A stretch of 64,000 bases of DNA from positions 11,993-75,992 of the forward strand of contig JANLFW010000002.1 of assembly GCA_024653305.1 (NCBI GenBank), in the 5' to 3' direction. Position 1 is the first letter of the stretch. Each line of letters opens with the position of its first letter. This document shows, piece after piece, positions 18,261 to 26,088 of this stretch. This DNA comes from Candidatus Acetothermia bacterium (GTDB taxonomy: Bacteria > Bipolaricaulota > Bipolaricaulia > Bipolaricaulales > Bipolaricaulaceae). The notes under the pieces are model-generated. The model saw nothing but the letters and a program-made list of their open reading frames with translations. It did not search any database and had not been told where the DNA came from. The position numbers were made by a program, and so were the translations under genes.

Positions 18261-19409
18261 TTAGGGCGCTCGCGCCGCGCGGCGGGCGTAGCGCTCCACC
18301 ATCCCGTGCAGGTGGTGCATGGCCACGTCGTAGCCGCGCAGGGCCACCGTCACCGTGTACGCGAGCACCCGCACGATCCACAACCTGAACAGGAGCTCTT
18401 GCCAGTCCGGATCGTCGGCCCGAAACTCCCGCAGCAGGACCTGGTACGTATCGTACCAGGCCTCGTCGTCCATGAACCCAAGCTGCGGGAAGCTCCGCGA
18501 GCGGGCCAAGCCATCGCGCACCCGCGTGGGGAAGAGATCCAGGAGCGCAAGCTGGCGCGCGGTCCACCCTTGGGCGAGGAGGGCCAGGGTCCCGTCGAAG
18601 TTGTAGCCGATCTTCGTTTTGACCGTCTCCGACACCGGTCCCTGGTACTCGACGTGGTGGACGGTGCCTTCGGGGACCTTTTCCCCGGCCAGCGACTGAA
18701 GGGCGGAGAAGCACTCGACGAGCATCGTGCGGAGATCGGTCAGGGTCCCGTAAAGCTTGTGGAGCTTGCCGACCCCGAGGTACGTCTCGTACATCCCGAA
18801 TCCCCCGGCCACGGTGGCGAAGGTGTACAGGGTGTCGATCCCCCAGTCGCTCTGGGCCTGCACCCGGGGGTTGGCAACCAAAGCCTCGGCCACCGGCCGG
18901 GTGAGCAGAAGCTCCCCACCCAGGGGCTGCTCGATGCGCGGGAGCTCCGACCGCGGCCACAGCAGGGCGAACCCGGTGCGGGTGATGAACCAGGTGATCA
19001 TCGCGTCGGTGCTCGCCCGGGGGAAGTAGTGACGCACGACTTGGTACCCTTGATCGGCAGCGTCCTCGGCCTTGGTGATCCACTCCTCGGAAAAGGACAG
19101 GATGTCGGCGTCGTAGAAGTGGATCCGCTCGTGGTCGGTCTTCGCGAGGAAGTACCGGAGCCCAGTGTTCATGCCATCGCCCTTGCCTGGGCGTTTGCTT
19201 CCGATCCTCTCCTGGACGATGACCTCGACCCGCCTGCCCGTTGCCCGCGCGATCTCCGGGGCTGCGGCTGCCGCAGCACGGAAGCATGCGTCTTCATCGG
19301 CCCCAATGCACACCACACCCCGAACCCGGGGATGGGCCGCGGCAATGCGCACGTTTTTAAGGAGGACATCGGGGTCCTCGCGCTTGAACGGAAAAACCAC
19401 CAGACTCAT
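18261..19409 (-). CDS. mgs: Mannosylglycerate synthase (GT78)
   Basis: This enzyme transfers mannose from GDP-mannose to D-glycerate with retention in a single step, making the compatible solute mannosylglycerate. The 382-residue product closely follows the Rhodothermus marinus enzyme as I remember it: MSLVVFPFK start, RPGKGDGMNT, FYDADI with the metal-binding D100-A-D102 at the same numbers, VRHYFPRASTDAMITW, IEQPLGGELL, SDWGIDTLYTF, DLRTMLVECF and TVALRGYD. The ATG at 19409 forms an ATGA overlap with the ABC ATPase gene, so synthesis is tied to the importer. Related enzymes can accept glucose donors, so glucosylglycerate is a possible side product. Confidence 0.93.
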   Translation of the reverse strand: MSLVVFPFKREDPDVLLKNVRIAAAHPRVRGVVCIGADEDACFRAAAAAAPEIARATGRRVEVIVQERIGSKRPGKGDGMNTGLRYFLAKTDHERIHFYDADILSFSEEWITKAEDAADQGYQVVRHYFPRASTDAMITWFITRTGFALLWPRSELPRIEQPLGGELLLTRPVAEALVANPRVQAQSDWGIDTLYTFATVAGGFGMYETYLGVGKLHKLYGTLTDLRTMLVECFSALQSLAGEKVPEGTVHHVEYQGPVSETVKTKIGYNFDGTLALLAQGWTARQLALLDLFPTRVRDGLARSRSFPQLGFMDDEAWYDTYQVLLREFRADDPDWQELLFRLWIVRVLAYTVTVALRGYDVAMHHLHGMVERYARRAARAP

Positions 19410-20530
19410 CGGTGTTCTCCTTGCGTAGGCGGGCCTGCCTCGATGGACAGGGCCTTGCCGCTCTCCTCGTCGAACAGGCGCAGCTTCTCCTTGGTCATGG
19501 TAAGGCCGACGGTCTGCCCGGCCCGCAGGAGCGGTTCCGGAGCGGTGGCCACCTTCAGCACGTCCTTCCCCACCTGCACGGTCAGGAGCTGCTGCGCACC
19601 CAAGGGTTCGGACACGAGCACGGTAGCGGGAAGAGAACCGGGCGTCGCGTCCGCGTGCACGCCGATGTTCTCGGCCCTGATCCCCACGACGACGAGCTTC
19701 CCCACCATCGCCCGGAGGCTCGGCTTCCACGCCGGGGGCAACAGCAAGGTGAAATCGCCCACGGCGAGGGCCAGGTCGTCCCCGCTTGTGTTCACCGTGG
19801 CTCGCAGGAAGTTCATCGGCGGGGTGCCGATGAAACCGGCGACGAACGTGGTCGCCGGCCGGTCGTAGACGGTGTTCGGGTGGTCGAGCTGGACGATTAC
19901 CCCCTCCCGCATCACCGCGATCCGGTCCCCCAGGGAGAGGGCCTCTATCTGGTCATGGGTCACGTACACGGTGGTGGTGCCGATCTCCCGATGGAGGCGC
20001 TTGAGCTCGGCCCGCATCTGAAGGCGGAGTAGCGCGTCCAGGTTGGAGAGGGGCTCGTCCATGAGCAGCACCTCCGGCTTCATCACGATCGCCCGGGCCA
20101 CCGCCACCCGCTGCCGCTGCCCGCCGGAGAGCTGGGCCGGGTAGCGATCGAGGAGCTCGTCGATCTGGAGGAGCTCTGCCGCTTCCTGCACAGCGGCGCG
20201 GATCTCCCGCTTGGCGATGTGCCTCATGCGTAGCCCGAACCCGATGTTCTGGGCCACCGTCATGTGCGGGAACACCGCGTAGCTCTGGAAGACCATGGCG
20301 ATGCCGCGTCGAGCCGGGGGCAGCTCGGTCACGTCGCGGCCGCCGATGAAGATGCGTCCGGTGTCGGCCCGCTCCAGCCCGGCGATGCACCGCAGGGTGG
20401 TGGTCTTGCCGCAGCCGGAGGGGCCGAGGAGGACGAGGAACTCCCCGTCCGCGATGGTCAGGTCCACGTCCTTGACCGCCACCACCCGGCCGAACGTCTT
20501 GCGCACGCGTTGCAGCCCGATCTCCGCCAC
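19406..20530 (-). CDS. ABC transporter ATPase, MalK/UgpC type
   Basis: A 374-residue carbohydrate-importer ATPase. Walker [11 protein letters not shown]-loop [11 protein letters not shown], signature [15 protein letters not shown], Walker [13 protein letters not shown] and the H-loop [10 protein letters not shown] are intact. The C-terminal TOBE/regulatory extension (residues ~240-374) is the MalK-type one that can bind several sugars' permeases. The GTG start at 20530 has GAGGTGAG and lies 4 bp after the upstream permease. It is followed by mannosylglycerate synthase through a 4-bp overlap. Confidence 0.93.
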   Translation of the reverse strand: MAEIGLQRVRKTFGRVVAVKDVDLTIADGEFLVLLGPSGCGKTTTLRCIAGLERADTGRIFIGGRDVTELPPARRGIAMVFQSYAVFPHMTVAQNIGFGLRMRHIAKREIRAAVQEAAELLQIDELLDRYPAQLSGGQRQRVAVARAIVMKPEVLLMDEPLSNLDALLRLQMRAELKRLHREIGTTTVYVTHDQIEALSLGDRIAVMREGVIVQLDHPNTVYDRPATTFVAGFIGTPPMNFLRATVNTSGDDLALAVGDFTLLLPPAWKPSLRAMVGKLVVVGIRAENIGVHADATPGSLPATVLVSEPLGAQQLLTVQVGKDVLKVATAPEPLLRAGQTVGLTMTKEKLRLFDEESGKALSIEAGPPTQGEHR

Positions 20531-20534
20531 CAGC

Positions 20535-21356
20535 TCACCTCTCCGCGATGGCCCCGCCCCACATTTGGAACAGGTACCGCCGGGCGAGGGCCATGAAGAT
20601 CACGGCGGGGATGATCATGAAGAACCCCCCCGCGAACCGAAAGTCAAGCGGCGCCACCTCGAGCGACGTCAACACCTGGGCAGGGAGCGTGCGGTTGTGC
20701 ACGGTGAGGATGGCCGCGGCGAACACCTCGTTCCAGGAGATGACGAACGTGAACATCGCCGCCGCGGCCAGCCCCGGCAGGGCCAGCGGGAGCGCCACCC
20801 GCACGAACGCCCCCAGACGGCTGCACCCCAAGGTCATCGCCGCCTCCTCCAGTTCCTTGGGCACCCCGGAGAAGATCCCCGACGTGATGAGCACCGCGAA
20901 CGGGAGCGCCATCGCGGTATGCATGAACGCAACCCCGATCAGGGTGTCGTAGAGCTCCCACCGGATGAACGTCACGATGAGCGGGATCGCCAGGAGCGAG
21001 GTCGGGAACATCCTGGTCATCAGGATGCCCAACCGGAATGCCTCCCGCCCACGGAACACGTACCGAGCCACCGCGTAGCCGGCCGGAGCCCCCACCACGA
21101 GCGTCATCCCCAGGGTCAGCAGTGCCACCAGCACGCTGTTGCGGAGCGAGGACACCGTCCCGTACGAGCGTAGAAAGAACGACATCGTCGCCGAAGAAAA
21201 CGCGCTCGGGATGATCGTCTTCGGCCAGCGGTACAGCTCCAATCGGGGAGTGAACGCGGCCAAGGCGATGAGGACGAGCGGCACCAGGACCCACAGGGCG
21301 ATCACCACCACCGCCATGTAGAGGAGGATCCGCCGCTGCAGGCGGGGAAAGGTCAC
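20535..21356 (-). CDS. ABC sugar permease, inner subunit (MalG-like)
   Basis: A 273-residue integral membrane permease with six predicted helices (the first is ILLYMAVVVIALWVLVPLVL). The EAA loop that contacts the ATPase is visible as LEEAAMTLGCSRLGAFVRVA. The GTG at 21356 is taken as start because it makes a GTGA overlap with the partner permease; the open frame runs 14 codons further upstream inside that gene. It belongs to the binding-protein-dependent family 1 importer with the SBP at 22277. Confidence 0.9.
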   Translation of the reverse strand: MTFPRLQRRILLYMAVVVIALWVLVPLVLIALAAFTPRLELYRWPKTIIPSAFSSATMSFFLRSYGTVSSLRNSVLVALLTLGMTLVVGAPAGYAVARYVFRGREAFRLGILMTRMFPTSLLAIPLIVTFIRWELYDTLIGVAFMHTAMALPFAVLITSGIFSGVPKELEEAAMTLGCSRLGAFVRVALPLALPGLAAAAMFTFVISWNEVFAAAILTVHNRTLPAQVLTSLEVAPLDFRFAGGFFMIIPAVIFMALARRYLFQMWGGAIAER

Positions 21357-22228
21357 GATCGCACCTCCCGCGGCCGCAGGAACCGCAGGTACCCCCACGC
21401 CAGGAGGAGAGAAATGACCATCAGGAACAGGGCGTAGGCCGAGGCCACGTTGGCGTTGCGGTACAGGTAGTACCAGTAGTACGCCTCCCCGGCCAGCACC
21501 GGCACCAGGCGCCCGCCGAGCGCCACGGCCACGGCGAACATCTGGAGGGCCAAGATGGTCCGGATGATGAGCGCCGACTGCAGCGACGGCTTAAGGAGCG
21601 GCAAAGTGACGTGCCACAGCTTCTGCCAAGGCCGGGCCCCGAACACCTCCGCCGCCTCCAGGTAGTCCCGGGAGATCATCTGCAGGCCCGCGACGAGGAT
21701 CACGAGCACGATCGCCGTCGCCCGCCAGTGCTCGGCCAACACGATCGACCCCACCACCCACCCCAAGTTCTGCGTGGACAGGAAGTAGATGGGCTTGTCG
21801 ATCAGCCCTAGGGTGTACAAGAAGGAGTTGACGTACCCGTGCTGGGTGAACAAAGAGAACCAAATCAACCCGGCGGCAAGGTCGGAAATTCCGAGAGGAA
21901 TTGCACAGATGTACAAGAAGCTCCGGGATCCGCGGAAGCGGGTGTTCACCAGGAGGGCGATCGAGAGCGCGGTGACAAGCTGGAGAGGGACGACGATGGC
22001 CACCAGGATCAGGGTGAACTTGAGGGCGTCGAAAAACCGGACATCCTCCACCATCCGCACGAAGAACCGCATCGTCCACTGGCCGCCCTCGGTGCGGAAC
22101 GCAAGGAGGAGCGCCTGGGCCAGGGGCACCAGGAAGAACGCGGCGACGTAGGCGAGGGTGGGGAGGATGAGCCAATACGGCAGCACCTTCTCCGAGACCA
22201 GCCACCGTGTAACTTGCGTCCGGTTCAT
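21353..22228 (-). CDS. ABC sugar permease, inner subunit (MalF-like)
   Basis: A 291-residue permease with a long N-terminal helix (YWLILPTLAYVAAFFLVPLAQ) and five further hydrophobic segments. The EAA loop reads YLEAAEVFGARPWQKLWHVT. It lies 48 bp after the binding-protein gene, with a strong hairpin in the gap, and overlaps the second permease. Together with the MalK-type ATPase it makes a complete sugar importer; the substrate may be a sugar or sugar-derived osmolyte, given the coupled mannosylglycerate synthase. Confidence 0.9.
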   Translation of the reverse strand: MNRTQVTRWLVSEKVLPYWLILPTLAYVAAFFLVPLAQALLLAFRTEGGQWTMRFFVRMVEDVRFFDALKFTLILVAIVVPLQLVTALSIALLVNTRFRGSRSFLYICAIPLGISDLAAGLIWFSLFTQHGYVNSFLYTLGLIDKPIYFLSTQNLGWVVGSIVLAEHWRATAIVLVILVAGLQMISRDYLEAAEVFGARPWQKLWHVTLPLLKPSLQSALIIRTILALQMFAVAVALGGRLVPVLAGEAYYWYYLYRNANVASAYALFLMVISLLLAWGYLRFLRPREVRS

Positions 22229-22240
22229 AGGATGAGAACA

Positions 22241-22268
22241 GGGCCGGGGGAGAAGGCCCCCCCGGCCC
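22241..22268 (-). promoter_or_regulatory. Strong hairpin between binding-protein gene and permease genes
   Basis: A perfect 10-bp GC stem (GGGCCGGGGG with CCCCCGGCCC, 8-nt loop) sits in the 48-bp gap between the SBP stop and the first permease. There is no T-run on the minus strand. It probably protects the SBP message or causes partial termination so that more SBP than permease is made. Confidence 0.65.
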
Positions 22269-22276
22269 CGCTCAGG

Positions 22277-23557
22277 CTACGGCAGGTACACGTCGGGCAC
22301 CGGGGTGGGGGCGCCCGTCTCGCGGAACAGCGTCTCAAGCAGGGCCCCTTGCCGGGCAAGGACGTCCTCGATCGGCCGGCCGCGAAGCACGATCTCGGTG
22401 AACGCGTCCAGGTACACTTTGTTGAACTCGCCCGACCGGGCGCCGAACCCGCCGGGGATGATGGACACCAAGAGATCGGGAGCCGCGGACTGCACGGCCA
22501 CCCCGTCGGCGAGGACCTTGAGCCCGCCGGTGGGCACCGCCCCGGCGGCCTCGGCGACCACAGGGAAGAACCCCACGCCCTGCAGGATCGTGACCTGTGT
22601 GGAGGGGCGGGTCAGGTACTCGATGAGCAGGTAAGCCCCAGCCGGATCGGGCGAGGTGTTGGGGATGGCGAGGCCGACGAGCACAGTGATGACGCCACGG
22701 CCTTTGGGGCCCGCCGGAGCAGGCAGGACCACGAAGTCATCCGGCCGCTCCAGGATCGCCGTCTTCACCCGGGCGGTGTGGTCCCACGCGATCCAGACCT
22801 CTTCGGAGAGGAGTGCCGTGTCCATGGAATCGAGCGTGGGGGCGGCCGGGTTCACGTACTCCCAGAGTTCCTTCAGGTACTGCCACATGGCCACCGCTTC
22901 CGGCGAGTTGAACTTCTTGGCCTGGGCCCCGGTGAAGGACGGGTAGAGATAACCGTGGAGGAACCGGTGGAGCAAGGCCCGTGGGCCGGCCGGGATGCCA
23001 AGCCGCTTTTCCCCGGTGGCCTGGTAGACGTTCTTCGCCCACTCCAGAAGCACGTCGTAGGTGAGGCCCTCGGTGGCCATCCGGCCTGGCATGTACGCCA
23101 GCGCCTTCTTGTTGGCCACCAGCACGTACGTGGCCTGCATCCAGGGGATGTAGGCCTGGGCGCCGTCAATGCGCCCGAGCTCCACGAACGTCTTGGCCAG
23201 GGTGCGGTCGCCCAACCCCTCAAGCAGGCTTAGTTCCGCGCTCAGGTCCTTGAGCGCCGTGTGGTATACGAGGAAGTTCCCGTGGAGGTCGCCGACCAAA
23301 TCCAGCGATCCCTTCCCGGCTTGATACTCGGCAAGAATACGATTGGTCAACTCCGGCTCCTCCGCCCCCAGGAAAACGACGCGGATGCCGGTCTCTTCCG
23401 TGAACGGCGGGAGGAGCTCTGTGCGGGCCCACTCCGCCTCGGTGATCGGCCGCATTTGCGTGGACATGAACGTCAGGTCCGGCGAGGCAACCCCGGCCGT
23501 GACACCGACGCTTACCAACAATCCGATGAACAACCACCGCATGTTCCACCTCTTCAT
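22277..23557 (-). CDS. ABC sugar-type substrate-binding protein (family 1)
   Basis: A 426-residue periplasmic solute-binding protein with a Sec signal (MRWLFIGLLVSVGVTAGVAS). The cluster 1 fold is supported by LLPPFTEETGIRVVFLGAEE, EYQAGKGSLDLVGDLHGNF, VYHTALKDLS and IPNTSPDPAGAYLLIEYLT. No lipobox Cys is present, consistent with a free periplasmic protein in a diderm. The ATG at 23557 has AAAGGAGG at good spacing; the predicted leader is about 80 nt. A start six residues later (MRW) is also possible. The ligand cannot be read from sequence. Confidence 0.9.
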   Translation of the reverse strand: MKRWNMRWLFIGLLVSVGVTAGVASPDLTFMSTQMRPITEAEWARTELLPPFTEETGIRVVFLGAEEPELTNRILAEYQAGKGSLDLVGDLHGNFLVYHTALKDLSAELSLLEGLGDRTLAKTFVELGRIDGAQAYIPWMQATYVLVANKKALAYMPGRMATEGLTYDVLLEWAKNVYQATGEKRLGIPAGPRALLHRFLHGYLYPSFTGAQAKKFNSPEAVAMWQYLKELWEYVNPAAPTLDSMDTALLSEEVWIAWDHTARVKTAILERPDDFVVLPAPAGPKGRGVITVLVGLAIPNTSPDPAGAYLLIEYLTRPSTQVTILQGVGFFPVVAEAAGAVPTGGLKVLADGVAVQSAAPDLLVSIIPGGFGARSGEFNKVYLDAFTEIVLRGRPIEDVLARQGALLETLFRETGAPTPVPDVYLP

Positions 23558-23642
23558 CTTGAATTTCCTCCTTTTGCATCTGGGATTGGAATTGGTTCCT
23601 GATCCCTCCTGGGATTCACCCCCCTTCCTGTAGAGTAATTCC

Positions 23643-23675
23643 AGTTTACCCGGTTGTGGTAGCGTCTGTCAACCG
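23643..23675 (-). promoter_or_regulatory. Promoter and inverted repeat ahead of the sugar ABC operon
   Basis: On the minus strand TTGACA (23667-23672), 18 bp, TAAACT (23643-23648). An inverted repeat CGGTTG-N13-CAACCG (23651-23675) covers the -35 and the spacer, a good place for a repressor. Confidence 0.6.
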
Positions 23676-23754
23676 AGCGGGAGAGCGCGTCCCCTTTCTT
23701 TCGTTCACATACGCGTTAAGTCCTGACGTCGCCCGTAGGCGGTCGGCATCGACG

Positions 23755-23760
23755 TATAAT
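23755..23760 (+). promoter_or_regulatory. -10 box directly before the GT4 gene (leaderless type)
   Basis: A perfect TATAAT is followed after 6 nt by the ATG at 23767. There is no usable Shine-Dalgarno upstream of that ATG. Confidence 0.55.
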
Positions 23761-23766
23761 CGTGAC

Positions 23767-25149
23767 ATGAGGGGAGGCGTGGCACGGATTGGAATCTGCC
23801 ATTTTCGCGTCGGGGAAATGGACGGCGTGTCGCTGGAGATCGACAAATCCCGACGGGTTCTGGAGCGGTTGGGGCACCAGACCTTTTTGTGCGCCGGGCG
23901 CTGCGGAAGCGGAGGGGCGTTTGTCATCCCCGAACTCGCCCTCGACCATCCGGAGGTTGTTCAGATTCGCAAGAACGCGCTGGAGCGCTTGGCGGATTAC
24001 TCGTCCGAGGACGCCCTCCACGACCACATCGAGGACGTGGCGGCACGGGTCGAGGCGGGGGTCAAACGGTTCGTGACCAGCTTCGGCCTCGATCTCCTCA
24101 TCGTGCACAACATCTGGGCGCTCCCGATCAATCTTCCCGCCACGATCGGTGTGTGGCGAGCCGTTCAGGATCTTCACTTGTCGGCGATCGCCCATCACCA
24201 CGACTTCTACTGGGAGAAGGACGATTACCGCAGCCCCACGTGCCCATTGGTGCGGAACCTGCTCGCCGAGCACTATCCACCCCGCAGCCCTCGCGTGACG
24301 CACATCGTCATCAACCGCCTTGCCCAGGAGGAATTGCGCCACCGTGGGGTGTCCGCGGTGGTGGTGCCCAACGTGTTTGACTTCAGTGCCCCGCTGATCC
24401 GGGACGATCTTTCCGCCAACTTCCCCGAGCGGATGGGCCTTTCCCCGGAGGACGTGGTGTTCCTCCAGGCGACGCGGGTGGTCCGCCGCAAAGGGATCGA
24501 GATCGCCGTGGAACTCGTGGCGCGCCTCGCCTTGCCCGAATACCAGGGGGCCCTAGCGCAGCGCGTGCGCGCCCGCGGAGGCAGCTCCCGAGCCCGACCG
24601 GTGCTCCTCCTCCCCAACCTGGTAGAGGACCCGGCGTACGGCGCGACCCTCCAAGAGCGGATCGCCCAGCGGGGGGTGGACGCCCGGTTCGTGTCGGATA
24701 GGGTGGCTTTGGAACGAAAGCCGCCCCGGTTCTCGTTCTGGGATACCTACCTCTGCGCCGACTTCGTCACCTACCCCTCGCTCCAGGAGGGGTGGGGGAA
24801 CCAGCTGTTGGAGGCGATCTGGGCGAAGCTGCCGGTGGCGCTCTATGAATACCCGGTGTTCCGCTCCGACATCGCCCCGGTGGGGTTCCGGTACGTGTCG
24901 CTGGGGGATAGCCACGAGTGGGATGAGATGGGCCTCGCCCGCGTGCCTGAGCCCGTTTTGCGCCGGGCAGCACAGGAGGTCGCCGATCTTTTGGCGAGCC
25001 CGGACCGCTACCGACGGGTCGTCGAGCACAACTTCGCGCTGGGTAAGACCCACTTCTCCCTCGAAACCCTGGCCGGATACCTGGACCGACTGGTGACGGC
25101 CGCCCTCGGTGGACGTCCGGCCGTTGACGGCCCCGGAGTCCGACAGTAG
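23767..25149 (+). CDS. GT4 family glycosyltransferase, possibly for a glycerate-based osmolyte
   Basis: A 460-residue GT-B retaining glycosyltransferase. The N-terminal half contains GICHFRVGEMDGVSLEIDK, NIWALPINLP, AIAHHHDFYWEKDDY and VINRLAQEELRHRG...VVPNVFDF. The C-terminal donor half has RVVRRKGIEIAVEL and the EX7E-type segment EGWGNQLLEAIWAKLPVALY. From memory this pattern resembles GT4 enzymes that make mannosylglucosylglycerate-type solutes, which would fit the adjacent mannosylglycerate synthase; this is unverified. ATG 23767 is preferred because it lies 6 nt after a perfect -10; the GTG at 23779 is preceded by GGGGAGG but only 1 nt away. The nucleotidyltransferase follows after 12 bp. 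Confidence 0.75.
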   Translation: MRGGVARIGICHFRVGEMDGVSLEIDKSRRVLERLGHQTFLCAGRCGSGGAFVIPELALDHPEVVQIRKNALERLADYSSEDALHDHIEDVAARVEAGVKRFVTSFGLDLLIVHNIWALPINLPATIGVWRAVQDLHLSAIAHHHDFYWEKDDYRSPTCPLVRNLLAEHYPPRSPRVTHIVINRLAQEELRHRGVSAVVVPNVFDFSAPLIRDDLSANFPERMGLSPEDVVFLQATRVVRRKGIEIAVELVARLALPEYQGALAQRVRARGGSSRARPVLLLPNLVEDPAYGATLQERIAQRGVDARFVSDRVALERKPPRFSFWDTYLCADFVTYPSLQEGWGNQLLEAIWAKLPVALYEYPVFRSDIAPVGFRYVSLGDSHEWDEMGLARVPEPVLRRAAQEVADLLASPDRYRRVVEHNFALGKTHFSLETLAGYLDRLVTAALGGRPAVDGPGVRQ

Positions 25150-25161
25150 AGTGGGAACACG

Positions 25162-26058
25162 GTGCGCACGATCATCCTCGCCGGTGGGTACGCGAGAAGG
25201 CTTTGGCCCATCACCTGGGATCGGCCAAAGCCCCTCCTTCCCGTGGCCGGGAAGCCCATTTTGGATTGGCTCATGGACCGGATCCCCGACTCCGATCGCC
25301 CGATCCTTTCCGTGAACCGCCGGTTCGCCGCGGCGTTTGCGGCGTGGGCGGAGGGACATCCGGTGGAGCTGGTGGTGGAAGAAACCCGGTCCGAGGAAGA
25401 GAAACTCGGATCCATGGGGGCACTGGCGTACCTCGTGGACCGCCTGGGGCTGGACGACGACCTGGTTGTGATCGGCGGGGATAACCTGTTCGAGCTCGAT
25501 CTCGCTGGGTTCGTACGGGCGTTCCGGGGCCGGACGCTCGTGGCCCTCTATGACCTCGGCGACCCACGCGCGGCCCGCCTCCGGTACGGGGTGGCCGTGG
25601 TCCAGGGGGACAAGGTCGTCGAGTTCCAGGAGAAGCCCGAGGTCCCCCGCTCAGCTCTCGCCAGCACCGCCTGCTTCCTGTTCCCGCGCCATGTCCTTCC
25701 TCGATTCCGGGAGTTCCTCAGCGAGGCCCCGGCGAGCCACGACACCCCGGGCTACTTCCTGGAATGGCTCCTTCCCCGGGAACCAATCGAGGCGTTCGCC
25801 TTTCGCGGAGGCTGGTACGACATCGGCAACCGCGAGACCTACATCGAGGCCAACCTCCGCCATACCGGAGGGGCGAGCTGGATCCACCCCGGGGCCGAGG
25901 TGGTGGACTCGGCCGTGGAACGCTCGGTGGTCCTCGGCCCGTGTGAGATCAGGAGCTCCTCCCTCTCCGGCTGCGTGGTGGACGAGGGGGTCCGCCTCAT
26001 CGGGGTCGAGCTCCGCAACGCCCTGGTGGGCCAGGGTGCCTGGCTGTGCCGGGGCTGA
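25162..26058 (+). CDS. Sugar-phosphate nucleotidyltransferase
   Basis: A 298-residue NDP-sugar pyrophosphorylase. The N-terminal signature ILAGGYARRLWPITWDRPKP followed by LLPVAGKPI is complete; the metal-binding Asp is in VVIGGDNLFELDL; EFQEKP and GGWYDIGN are typical of glucose-1-phosphate or mannose-1-phosphate transferases. The C-terminal ~65 residues are hexapeptide-like turns (IHPGAEVVDSAVERSVVLG), a short left-handed beta helix. Which nucleotide and sugar it uses is unknown; a role in making the donor for the adjacent glycosyltransferase or for mannosylglycerate synthase is inferred. The start is GTG. Confidence 0.85.
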   Translation: MRTIILAGGYARRLWPITWDRPKPLLPVAGKPILDWLMDRIPDSDRPILSVNRRFAAAFAAWAEGHPVELVVEETRSEEEKLGSMGALAYLVDRLGLDDDLVVIGGDNLFELDLAGFVRAFRGRTLVALYDLGDPRAARLRYGVAVVQGDKVVEFQEKPEVPRSALASTACFLFPRHVLPRFREFLSEAPASHDTPGYFLEWLLPREPIEAFAFRGGWYDIGNRETYIEANLRHTGGASWIHPGAEVVDSAVERSVVLGPCEIRSSSLSGCVVDEGVRLIGVELRNALVGQGAWLCRG

Positions 26059-26088
26059 ACGCACGATGACCGAAACCGCGGCCTTGCC

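Noticed and set aside
18306-19868. A 520-codon open frame on the plus strand opposite mannosylglycerate synthase and the ABC ATPase.
   Set aside because: It is an antisense frame created by high GC at third positions; its translation has no recognisable motif, while the minus-strand genes are clear.
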